Positions 1 to 7,294 of a stretch of DNA of 63,284 nucleotides are shown here, one piece after another. Position 1 is the stretch's first letter; each line of letters begins with the position of its first letter. The notes beneath the pieces are model-generated. The model searched no databases, was not told the origin of the DNA, and was given only the letters and a program-made list of their open reading frames with translations. Origin of the DNA: Clostridia bacterium (lineage in GTDB: Bacteria; Bacillota; Clostridia; Christensenellales; Aristaeellaceae). The position numbers and the translations under genes are program-made. The DNA lies in NCBI GenBank assembly GCA_017433405.1, contig JAFRHH010000028.1, forward strand, positions 1-63,284, written 5' to 3'.

Positions 1-174
1 CGGCTCCGCCGTCGGCGCCGGGGTCTCGGTAAAGGTTTCGGGTGTCGCCGTTACCGTCGGCGCCGGAGTCACCACCGCCGTCGGCACCGGAGTTATCCGC
101 GGCGTGGGCGCCGCCTGAAGGGATGCCGCCATCGTGGCGGACAGATAAACCAGCAATATCTTCAAAATGTCCAT
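1..174 (-). CDS. Secreted Pro/Thr-rich protein, N-terminal part (truncated by window edge)
   Basis: The minus-strand reading frame opens at the ATG at 174 and stays open to base 1 (58 codons). The first ~20 residues are a short basic start followed by a hydrophobic stretch ending in AAS-type small residues, which looks like a signal peptide. The rest is low-complexity Pro/Thr/Ala, with repeated PTP and APT units typical of wall-spanning linkers. The start is fixed by AGAGGAG at 190-184, which is the tail of the repeat element just upstream, with 9 bases of spacing. The function is unknown because the main domain lies outside the window. Confidence 0.65.
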   Translation of the reverse strand, partial: MDILKILLVYLSATMAASLQAAPTPRITPVPTAVVTPAPTVTATPETFTETPAPTAEP

Positions 175-183
175 GGACACACT

Positions 184-279
184 CTCCTCTGTGAACGTCA
201 GTTCACGTCTGCCATTCTGTTCGGATGACGATTTTGTAGCCGCTTCGCTGACGCGTTCGCGGACAAAATCTGTCTCCTC
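184..279 (-). repeat. Family A repeat, full-length copy
   Basis: Complete copy read on the minus strand. It begins GAGGAGACAGATTTTGTC, has an outer stem (GATTTTGT with ACAAAATC) around an inner CCGC/GCGG pair, then CGTCATCCG, then the hairpin GTGAAC-TGAC-GTTCAC, and ends in AGAGGAG. The end supplies the ribosome site of the gene starting at 174. It lies in the 5' leader downstream of the promoter at 301-329. Confidence 0.9.
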
Positions 280-300
280 AGGCTCGAAAGAGCTGGCGTT

Positions 301-329
301 ATTATACCAGACCCGGTCTTTAATGACAA
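301..329 (-). promoter_or_regulatory. Promoter for the secreted protein gene
   Basis: On the minus strand TTGTCA (329-324) and TATAAT (306-301) are separated by 17 bases, near-consensus for a vegetative sigma factor. Transcription would begin near 294 and run through the family A repeat before the ATG at 174. Confidence 0.7.
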
Positions 330-351
330 TCCCCGTTTTTTATGGTAGAAT
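323..351 (+). promoter_or_regulatory. Promoter for recD2
   Basis: ATGACA (323-328) and TAGAAT (346-351) are 17 bases apart, 38 bases before the recD2 start. The -35 box overlaps the -35 of the divergent promoter on the other strand. Confidence 0.55.
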
Positions 352-389
352 GCCTCAAAGGCATGAAAATGAACGCTGGGAGGCTCGTC

Positions 390-2618
390 ATGGATCGTTT
401 TGAGGCCACCGTGCAGGGGACGGTTTTCCGGAATCCGGAAAACGGCTATTCCGTACTGACCGTTCTGGCAGGGCGGGAGGAAAGCACCGTGGTCGGCAGC
501 CTGCCGGAGCTGAGTCCCGGGGAGCAGGTGATCTTTTCCGGGGAGTGGACGGAGCACCGAACCTACGGGCGCCAGTTCCGCTGCGTCGGATGCGAAATCC
601 GGATGCCCACCACCCTGCTGGGGATCGAGCGGTTCCTTGGCAGCGGGCTGATCCGCGGCGTGGGGCCTTCCACCGCCAGCCTGATCGTCGCCGCCTTCGG
701 GGAGGAGACGATGACGATGCTTTCCGAGCATCCGGAGCGGCTGACGGAGGTGCCGGGCATCGGGCGGCGCCGCATGGAAATGATCGCCGAAAGCTACCGG
801 GAGCATCAGGGGACCCGCCGGGCCATGATCTTTCTTCAGAGCTACGGCGTAGCCCCGGCGCTGGCGGTCCGGATCAGCCGCCGATATGGCGACCGGACGC
901 CGGAGGTGATCCGGGAGAATCCCTACCGGCTTTGCGACGATCTCGAGGGAGTCGGTTTTCGCACGGCAGACCGGATCGGGCTGATGCTCGGCATTCCGCC
1001 GGACAGCGACAGCCGGATCCGGGCCGCCCTGAAGTTCATCCTGACGGACGTTTCCCAGGAGCGGGGCCACGTCTATCTTCCGGAGGAGGAGCTCATCCGC
1101 ACCGGGGCGGAGCTGATGCAGGTGGATCCCGCCCTCTGCCGGCGGCAGCTGACAGGGCTGCTCCTTTCCGGGGATCTCATCGCCGAAGCGGAGGAGGACG
1201 GAAGCCGGCGGGTCTATCTGCCCTTTCTCTATCGGGCGGAGCAGGAGGTAGCTCTCCGGCTCCGGGCGCTGATGACCGCCGCTTCCCCGGGCCGCTTCGC
1301 CGGCGCCCGCCGGGCGATTTCCGGCTTCGAGCGCCGGGAGGGCATCTCCTTTTCCCCGGCCCAGCGGGAGGCGATCCGCCAGGCCCTCGAGGCCGGCGTC
1401 TTCGTCATTACCGGGGGGCCCGGCACCGGCAAGACAACCCTGATCAACTGCCTGCTGGCGCTCCTGTCCCAGGGGAGTGAGGTCGTGCTCTGCGCCCCCA
1501 CCGGCCGGGCGGCCAAGCGCATGACCGAGGCCACCGGGGCCGAGGCCCGGACCATCCACCGGCTGCTGGAATACGGCGGGGAAGAGGGTTCCTTTTCCCG
1601 GGGGGAGGACAATCCCCTGGAGGCGGAGATCGTCATTGCCGACGAGGCCTCCATGATCGATCTGGCCCTGATGCGGGCCCTGCTCCGGGCCCTTGCCCCC
1701 GGATCCAGGCTGATCCTGGTGGGGGACGCGGACCAGCTGCCCTCCGTCGGCGCCGGAAACGTCCTGCGGGATATTCTCGAAAGCGGCGAGATTCCCTGCG
1801 CCCGGCTGACGGATATCTACCGCCAGAGCGAGGAGAGCCGCATCGTTCTCAACGCCCACCGGATCAACCGGGGGGAGATGCCCCTTTTAAACGGCCGGGG
1901 CTCCGATTTCTTCTTCGAGCGCAGGGATTCCGCCGCCTCCGCCGCCGAAAGCATCGTCGCCCTGATCACCCGGCGGCTTCCGGGCTATCTGGGCTATCCG
2001 GAGGGGCAGCGGATCCCTCTGGCGGTGCGGAATATTCAGGCCCTTTCCCCCGGGCGGCGGGGCGAATGCGGGGTCAACATCCTGAACGCCATGCTCCAGG
2101 CCGCCCTGAATCCTCCAGGGGAAGGTCGGCCCCAGCTGACCTGGGGGGAGACGGTTTTCCGCCTCGGCGACAAGGTCATCCAGACCCGGAACGACTATCA
2201 GCTCGCCTGGCGCCGGGTCGTTCCCGGCGGGGAGGAGGGCACGGGCGTCTTTAACGGGGACGTCGGGTTCATTACCGCGGTGGACCCGGAGGCTCAGACC
2301 CTGACGGTTCTCTTCGACGAGGAGCGGGAGGTCGACTACGATTCCGGAAACCTGGAGGATCTCGAGATGGCCTACTGCCTGAGCGTCCACAAAAGCCAGG
2401 GCAGCGAATTTCCCGTCGTCGTCATGCCGGTGGTCGGCGCGCCGCCGCTTTTGCAGACCCGAAACCTGCTCTACACCGCCATGACCCGGGCCCGGTCCCT
2501 GGTGGTGCTGGTTGGCCGGGAGGAGGTCATCCGGCGGATGGTCGAGAACGACCGGGTGGTCCGCCGCTATACCACCCTGGCGGAGCGGATTCGAGAGAGC
2601 GCGGCGCTGGAGGGCTGA
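390..2618 (+). CDS. recD2: RecD2-type ATP-dependent DNA helicase
   Basis: This is a 5'-3' SF1B DNA helicase of the RecD/TraA family, acting in DNA repair without RecBC. The 742-aa length is normal for RecD2. The order is an N-terminal OB-like domain, helix-hairpin-helix segments (VPGIGRRR and similar, ~residues 120-200), Walker A GGPGTGKTT near residue 341, Walker B DEAS ~420, and the C-terminal UvrD-like region with VHKSQGSEF and YTAMTRAR. Upstream in-frame start codons exist, but the ATG at 390 has TGGGAGG at 377-383. It stands alone with its own promoter and is followed by comF. Confidence 0.95.
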   Translation: MDRFEATVQGTVFRNPENGYSVLTVLAGREESTVVGSLPELSPGEQVIFSGEWTEHRTYGRQFRCVGCEIRMPTTLLGIERFLGSGLIRGVGPSTASLIVAAFGEETMTMLSEHPERLTEVPGIGRRRMEMIAESYREHQGTRRAMIFLQSYGVAPALAVRISRRYGDRTPEVIRENPYRLCDDLEGVGFRTADRIGLMLGIPPDSDSRIRAALKFILTDVSQERGHVYLPEEELIRTGAELMQVDPALCRRQLTGLLLSGDLIAEAEEDGSRRVYLPFLYRAEQEVALRLRALMTAASPGRFAGARRAISGFERREGISFSPAQREAIRQALEAGVFVITGGPGTGKTTLINCLLALLSQGSEVVLCAPTGRAAKRMTEATGAEARTIHRLLEYGGEEGSFSRGEDNPLEAEIVIADEASMIDLALMRALLRALAPGSRLILVGDADQLPSVGAGNVLRDILESGEIPCARLTDIYRQSEESRIVLNAHRINRGEMPLLNGRGSDFFFERRDSAASAAESIVALITRRLPGYLGYPEGQRIPLAVRNIQALSPGRRGECGVNILNAMLQAALNPPGEGRPQLTWGETVFRLGDKVIQTRNDYQLAWRRVVPGGEEGTGVFNGDVGFITAVDPEAQTLTVLFDEEREVDYDSGNLEDLEMAYCLSVHKSQGSEFPVVVMPVVGAPPLLQTRNLLYTAMTRARSLVVLVGREEVIRRMVENDRVVRRYTTLAERIRESAALEG

Positions 2619-2633
2619 CGCGCCCCTGTCCGG

Positions 2634-2658
2634 CGGACGTAAACTGACGGTCACAGAA
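2634..2658 (+). repeat. Family A repeat tail, degenerate
   Basis: About 25 bases (GGACGTAAACTGACGGTCAC and flank) match the tail of family A with a few substitutions that weaken the hairpin. It has the same orientation as the comF-like gene but lies 80 bases before it, and it has lost the AGAGGAG. Confidence 0.55.
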
Positions 2659-2738
2659 GTGAACGCTGTCCTGGTTACGGAAAGAGAATCCCATGAGGCC
2701 TGATCAGGCGGAGCGCTCAGAGAGGAGGGAAAGGCGGC

Positions 2739-3446
2739 ATGAAGCACTGGATCTACAGCCGGTGGGGCGAGGGGCTGCGGGCCACCGGCGCCTTCCTGCG
2801 GGACGTCATCTGGCCCGAGGGCGCCATCTGCCGCGGATGCGGCAAAATCTCCGACGGAACGCCCCTGTGCCCCGGGTGCCGGGAGAGGCTGCAACGGGAG
2901 AACAGTCTTTCCTTCTGGACCGAGACGACCCTGGCGCCGGGGCTGACCGCCTGGAGCCTCCGGGCCCACGAGGCGCTGCCCCGGCAGCTGGTACTGAGCC
3001 TGAAGTACCGGGGGGAGGCCTGCCTCGCCCGTGAAATCGCCCGGCTGATTCAGCCCCTTCCCGCTTTTCTGACCTTTTCATCGGAAACAGTCGTGACCTG
3101 GGTTACCATGCCCCGGGGGCGGCTTCGGGTTCGGGGCATCGATCACGGCCGGCTGCTGGCGGAGGCGGTGGCGGAGGAGCTGGGGCTTCCCTGCCGCCGG
3201 CTGCTGGACCGTCGGGACGACCGGTCCCGGGCCCAGGCCCGGCTGAACGAGGCCAGGCGGCTTCAAAACCTGAAGGGCGCCTTCGCCCCGGCGGAGCCCA
3301 TCCGGTTTCCCGTGCTTCTCGTGGACGACGTGCTGACCACCGGCACCACCGCCCGGCGCTGTGCCGAAGCCCTGCGGCAGGGCGGCGGGACGGAAATCAC
3401 CGTGCTGACCTTTACCCGGGCGGTTTCCCGGGACCCGGGTTCCTGA
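2739..3446 (+). CDS. comF: ComF-family phosphoribosyltransferase-like protein
   Basis: The 235-aa protein has an N-terminal zinc-ribbon-like Cys cluster (CRGCG and CPGCRE, residues ~31-55) and a C-terminal type I phosphoribosyltransferase fold with the PRPP-binding motif LLVDDVLTTGTTA near residues 190-203. This is the ComFC/GntX architecture linked to natural transformation. The start is the ATG at 2739, preceded by AGAGGAGGGA at 2719-2728. The gene follows recD2 with a 120-base gap. Competence function is inferred from the family only; other com genes are not visible. Confidence 0.85.
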   Translation: MKHWIYSRWGEGLRATGAFLRDVIWPEGAICRGCGKISDGTPLCPGCRERLQRENSLSFWTETTLAPGLTAWSLRAHEALPRQLVLSLKYRGEACLAREIARLIQPLPAFLTFSSETVVTWVTMPRGRLRVRGIDHGRLLAEAVAEELGLPCRRLLDRRDDRSRAQARLNEARRLQNLKGAFAPAEPIRFPVLLVDDVLTTGTTARRCAEALRQGGGTEITVLTFTRAVSRDPGS

Positions 3447-3519
3447 CCGGGCGGGTTCCGGCCCGGACGGAGGGGGACGGATTTCGTGTCAGCGCGGCAT
3501 TTCCCGGCCCGCCGCTCCC

Positions 3520-3549
3520 TTGACAGGGAGCCGGCGGCGGCGGTAGAAT
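3520..3549 (+). promoter_or_regulatory. Promoter for aspartokinase gene
   Basis: TTGACA at 3520-3525 and TAGAAT at 3544-3549 are spaced by 18 bases. They lie 86 bases before the GTG start at 3635. Confidence 0.65.
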
Positions 3550-3612
3550 AGCCCTTGGTTTGCGCTGGGCGAAGGACAGAAAGAACCGTCCTCTCCCGTA
3601 CCGACAAACCGG

Positions 3613-3627
3613 CGTTCACAGAGGAGG
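3613..3627 (+). repeat. Family A tail remnant carrying the ribosome site
   Basis: GCGTTCACAGAGGAGG at the 3' end of the leader equals the last bases of family A (GTTCAC plus AGAGGAG). The rest of the element is absent. It is the Shine-Dalgarno sequence of the aspartokinase gene, seven bases before the GTG. Confidence 0.5.
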
Positions 3628-3634
3628 AAAACCC

Positions 3635-4957
3635 GTGCTTGAGTGTATTGTAACCAAATTCGGAGGCAGCTCCCTGGCCAGCGACGAACAGTTCCGCAAG
3701 GTCCGGAGCATTCTCGAGCTGGAGCCCACCCGGCGTTATCTGGTGCCCAGCGCTCCCGGCAAGCGCTTCGACGGGGACGACAAGGTCACCGATCTGCTCT
3801 ACGTCTGCTATAACCTGGCGTCGACGGGAAAACCCATCGCCGAACCCTTTGGCAAGATCCGGGAGCGATATCTATCCATCGCCCGGGGCCTTCACCTGAA
3901 AATCGATATCGAGAGGGAGCTGGACCAGGTCGAGGCAGGAATCCGGATCGGCAAGGGCCGGGACTGGTGCGCCAGCCGCGGGGAATATCTCTGCGGGCTT
4001 TTAATGGCGGACTATCTCGGGTGGCGCTTCGTCGACGCGGCGGAGGGGATCGTCTTTCACGACGACGGCCGGCTCAGCGATTCCAAAACCCAGGAGAAGC
4101 TTTCCCGGCTGCTTTCCGACGGTCAGAGCGCCGTAATCCCCGGCTTTTATGGGGCGAAGGAGAATGGCGAGGTCTGTACCTTTTCCCGGGGCGGCAGCGA
4201 TATTACCGGGGCCCTGGTTTCCCGGGCGGTCGGCGCGGACGTCTATGAAAACTGGACGGACGTATCCGGCTTCCTGATGGCGGATCCCCGGATCATCGAC
4301 GGGCCGGCGGAAATTTCCTCCATTACCTATAAGGAGCTGCGGGAGCTGAGCCATATGGGCGCCTCCGTGCTCCACGAGGACGCCATGTTCCCGGTGCACC
4401 GGGCAGGCATTCCCACCAATATCCGGAATACCAACAAGCCCTATCATCCCGGGACGATGATCAGCCGGAACGCCCCCCAGGAGGTTTCCGTGCCCACCAT
4501 TACCGGCATCGCCGGCCACAAGGGCTATACCGTCATCAACATCGAAAAGAACATGATGAACAGCGAGGTGGGCTTCGGCCGCAAGGTGCTGGCGGTGCTC
4601 GAGGAATACGGCATCAGCTTTGAGCATATGCCCACCGGCATCGACAGCATGTGCGTCGTCGTCAAGAGCGATTCCCTGATTCCCCACCAGGAGGAGGTTA
4701 TCCGCCGGATTGAGGAGCTGGTGGACGGCCAGGGCTCCGTCAGCGTCATGGACCAGCTGGCCATCATCGCCACCGTCGGCCGCGGCATGGTTCACAACTG
4801 CGGTACCGCCGCCCGGCTGTTTTCCGCCATGAGCCGCGCCCGGATCAACGTCCGCATGATCGACCAGGGATCCAGCGAGCTGAGCATCATCGTCGGCGTC
4901 AACGAGAGCGACTTCGAGGCCACCATTCACGCCATCTACCACGAGTTCGTCGGATAA
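3635..4957 (+). CDS. lysC: Aspartate kinase
   Basis: Phosphorylates L-aspartate, the first step to lysine, threonine, methionine and diaminopimelate. The 440-aa protein has the N-terminal kinase motif KFGGSS (residues ~6-11), a mid-domain FSRGGSDITGA signature, and two C-terminal ACT regulatory domains from ~residue 305, so allosteric feedback is expected. The start is GTG at 3635, chosen because AGAGGAGG lies at 3620-3627; the frame is open further upstream but has no ribosome site. Monocistronic with its own promoter. Confidence 0.93.
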   Translation: MLECIVTKFGGSSLASDEQFRKVRSILELEPTRRYLVPSAPGKRFDGDDKVTDLLYVCYNLASTGKPIAEPFGKIRERYLSIARGLHLKIDIERELDQVEAGIRIGKGRDWCASRGEYLCGLLMADYLGWRFVDAAEGIVFHDDGRLSDSKTQEKLSRLLSDGQSAVIPGFYGAKENGEVCTFSRGGSDITGALVSRAVGADVYENWTDVSGFLMADPRIIDGPAEISSITYKELRELSHMGASVLHEDAMFPVHRAGIPTNIRNTNKPYHPGTMISRNAPQEVSVPTITGIAGHKGYTVINIEKNMMNSEVGFGRKVLAVLEEYGISFEHMPTGIDSMCVVVKSDSLIPHQEEVIRRIEELVDGQGSVSVMDQLAIIATVGRGMVHNCGTAARLFSAMSRARINVRMIDQGSSELSIIVGVNESDFEATIHAIYHEFVG

Positions 4958-4964
4958 GCGGCAA

Positions 4965-5036
4965 CCGGACAGAGAGCACCATTCCCCTGTCCGGAAACGG
5001 CCAAAAAGAAAGAAACCCGCCGGGGGACCGGCGGGA
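4965..5036 (+). other. Two GC-rich hairpins between lysC and rfbD
   Basis: CCGGACAG...CTGTCCGG (about 4965-5000) and CCCGCCGG...CCGGCGGG (about 5017-5036) are both perfect or nearly perfect stems. Neither is followed by a T-run on the plus strand, so these are not clear terminators for lysC. The second one precedes the rfbD ribosome site by a few bases. Confidence 0.4.
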
Positions 5037-5054
5037 AGCGGAGGGAAAGCGATC

Positions 5055-5921
5055 ATGAAAGTACTGGTGACCGGAGCCGCCGGCCAGCTGGGCCACGATG
5101 TGATCCAGGAACTGGAAAGCCGCGGCATTCCCTGCCTTGGCGCGGACGTCGCGGACTTCGATCTGACCGACGGCGACGCCGCCCGGCGCTTCACGGAGGA
5201 ATACGGGCCCGACGTCATCGTTCACTGCGCCGCCTATACCAACGTCGACCGAGCGGAATCCGAACCGGAGATCTGCGCCGGGGTCAACGGCATGGGGACG
5301 CTGAACATGGTCCGGGCCGCCCTGGCGGTCGGGGCCAGGCTGGTCTATATCTCGACGGACTACGTCTTCCCCGGGGACGGCGAGCGGCCCTGGGAACCGG
5401 AGGACGAATACGGGCCCCTGAACGTTTACGGCATGAGCAAGGTTCAGGGAGAGAACGCGGTCCGCAGCCTGATGACCCGCTTTTTTATCCTGCGGACCAG
5501 CTGGGTTTTCGGGATAAACGGCCGGAACTTTGTCCGGACCATGCTCCGCCTCGGGGCGGAGAAGCCGGAGCTGCGGGTGGTGGACGACCAGGTCGGTTCC
5601 CCGACCTATACCCGGGATCTTGCGGCCGTCATCGCCGACATGATCGGCACCGAAAAATACGGCATCTATCATACCCGGAACGAGGGCTTTCTCTCCTGGG
5701 CGGACTTCGCCCGCATGATCATGCAAAAGGCGGGGCTGCCCTGCCGGATCATTCCGGTTTCCTCCGCCGAATACCCCACCCCGGCCCGGCGGCCCCTGAA
5801 CTCCCGGCTCAGCGGGGAGCGCCTTCTGGAGGCGGGCTTCAAACCCCTGCCCTCCGTCGAAAACGCCCTGGACCGCTATCTGGCGGAGCTGGCGGCGGAA
5901 GCGGCGGCTCCCGCCCCCTGA
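5055..5921 (+). CDS. rfbD: dTDP-4-dehydrorhamnose reductase
   Basis: NAD(P)H-dependent SDR enzyme that makes dTDP-L-rhamnose from dTDP-4-keto-rhamnose. The 288-aa length is normal. The N-terminal Rossmann motif is VTGAAGQLG (residues 5-13), followed by STDYVFPGD and the catalytic YGMSK (Tyr/Lys) near residues 127-131, and RTSWVFG. The ribosome site GGAGGG precedes the ATG at 5055. The other dTDP-rhamnose genes (rfbA, rfbB, rfbC) are not in the window. It converges on rluD with only seven bases between stop codons and no visible terminator. Confidence 0.92.
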   Translation: MKVLVTGAAGQLGHDVIQELESRGIPCLGADVADFDLTDGDAARRFTEEYGPDVIVHCAAYTNVDRAESEPEICAGVNGMGTLNMVRAALAVGARLVYISTDYVFPGDGERPWEPEDEYGPLNVYGMSKVQGENAVRSLMTRFFILRTSWVFGINGRNFVRTMLRLGAEKPELRVVDDQVGSPTYTRDLAAVIADMIGTEKYGIYHTRNEGFLSWADFARMIMQKAGLPCRIIPVSSAEYPTPARRPLNSRLSGERLLEAGFKPLPSVENALDRYLAELAAEAAAPAP

Positions 5922-5928
5922 CGCCGGT

Positions 5929-6849
5929 TCATATCAGCTCCTCCGGAATCACAATGCCATTGCTCCCAAGACCTTTCAGGAAGTCCTCCGGCAGAGGCGC
6001 CTGGAAGGTCATTTTTTTGTGGGTTCGGGGATGCTCCAGGGTCAGGCTCCGGGCGTGAAGCATCAGGCAGGGCACCTTCGCCCCCCGATCCGACCCGTAG
6101 AGGGGATCCCCGCAGACCGGGTGATGAATACTCTTCAGATGAACCCGGATCTGATGGGTTCGGCCCGTCAGGATATGCACGTCCAGCAGCGTGCAGCTCC
6201 GGCCCTCCGCCAGCTTCCGCCACTCCGTAATCGCCTCCCGGCCCGCCGGATCCACGGCCATTTTTTTTCGGTCCTTCCGGCTGCGGCCGATGGGCGCCTC
6301 GATCCGGCCCGCATCCTCCTTCAGGAGGCCCTCCGCCAGGGCCCGGTAATGCTTTTCAATCCGCCGCTCCCGCAGGAGGTCCGACAGGGCCTGCTGGGTT
6401 TCGTCGTTTTTGGCCACCAGGAGCAGGCCGCTGGTATCCTTATCCAGCCGGTGGACGATGCCCGGCCGCCGCTCGCCGCCGATGGCCCCCAGGGAGTCCA
6501 GCCGGAAGAGCAGGGCGTTGACCAGCGTGCCCTCCTCGTGGCCCACCGCCGGGTGAACCACCATGCCCCGGGGCTTGTTGACCACCGCCAAGTCCGGGTC
6601 CTCATAGAGGATTTCCAGGGGCAGATCCTCCGCCGCCAGCCCCGTCTCCCGGGGGGCGGGCACCGTCAGGGTCACCCGCTTTCCCGGCGTCGGCCGCTCC
6701 CCGGCCTTCCGGCAGGGGGCGCCTTCCAGGAAGCACTGTCCCTCCTCCATCAGGGCCGCCGCCCGGGAGCGGCTCAGCCCCGCCGCCTCCGCCAGCAGCA
6801 CGTCCAGCCGCCGCCCATCGGTCACCGCTTCAATCCATTTTTCTTCCAT
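5929..6849 (-). CDS. rluD: RluA/RluD-family pseudouridine synthase
   Basis: Isomerises uridines in rRNA. The 306-aa protein has an N-terminal S4 RNA-binding domain (~15-75, RLDVLLAEA...), then the RluA catalytic motif GIVHRLDKDTSGLL (~135-150, catalytic Asp) and the C-terminal RTHQIRVHL motif. The ATG at 6849 is chosen because AAGGAAGG lies five bases upstream; a TTG six codons earlier has no ribosome site. The start overlaps the end of lspA by 20 bases, the common lspA-rluD arrangement of Firmicutes. The exact paralogue (RluD versus RluA or RluC) is not certain. Confidence 0.9.
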   Translation of the reverse strand: MEEKWIEAVTDGRRLDVLLAEAAGLSRSRAAALMEEGQCFLEGAPCRKAGERPTPGKRVTLTVPAPRETGLAAEDLPLEILYEDPDLAVVNKPRGMVVHPAVGHEEGTLVNALLFRLDSLGAIGGERRPGIVHRLDKDTSGLLLVAKNDETQQALSDLLRERRIEKHYRALAEGLLKEDAGRIEAPIGRSRKDRKKMAVDPAGREAITEWRKLAEGRSCTLLDVHILTGRTHQIRVHLKSIHHPVCGDPLYGSDRGAKVPCLMLHARSLTLEHPRTHKKMTFQAPLPEDFLKGLGSNGIVIPEELI

Positions 6850-7294
6850 CTGGCCCTTCCTTTCCAAAGAGCAGGCAGCCCATCACCAGCGCGCAGCCCA
6901 CCGTCAGGCAGGCGTCCGCCGCGTTAAAAACGGCGAAGCGAACGAAGAGCAGCTCGATCCAGTCCGGCACCGGGCCGGCCCCCAGCCGGTCCACCAGGTT
7001 TCCCAGGGCGCCCCCCAGCATCATCATCAGCCCCACCGTCGCGGGGGCGCTGAAGCGCTTCCTTCTCAGGAAAAAGACCGCGGCGGCGATCACCGCCAGG
7101 CTGACCAGCCCCAGCAGCCGGGGATTCCCCCCGAGGAGGCTGAAGGCCGCCCCGTCGTTCAGGGTCAGCCGCAGACGAACCACCCCGGGAATCAGCAAAA
7201 ACCCTTCCGCCGGCAGCCCCGCCGCCCAGGCCTTGGTGAGCCGGTCCAGAAGGAGCACCGCCCCGGCGATCCAGAGCCCATCCCGCTTTTTCAT
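6830..7294 (-). CDS. lspA: Lipoprotein signal peptidase (signal peptidase II)
   Basis: Membrane aspartic protease that removes prolipoprotein signal peptides. The 154-aa protein has four hydrophobic segments. The conserved motifs are GALGNLVDRL with the following PDW (first catalytic Asp) and FNAADACLTVG (second catalytic Asp in the position of the usual FNxADS). The ATG overlaps the mfd stop codon as ATGA, so translation is probably coupled. Confidence 0.92.
   Translation of the reverse strand: MKKRDGLWIAGAVLLLDRLTKAWAAGLPAEGFLLIPGVVRLRLTLNDGAAFSLLGGNPRLLGLVSLAVIAAAVFFLRRKRFSAPATVGLMMMLGGALGNLVDRLGAGPVPDWIELLFVRFAVFNAADACLTVGCALVMGCLLFGKEGPDGRKMD

Noticed and set aside
198-1859. Long minus-strand open frame opposite recD2, and similar long antisense frames (e.g. 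15705-18212 plus, 21774-23429 minus, 23553-25478 plus)
   Set aside because: They are shadows caused by high GC at third codon positions. They lack ribosome sites and family motifs, and each lies opposite a well-supported gene.
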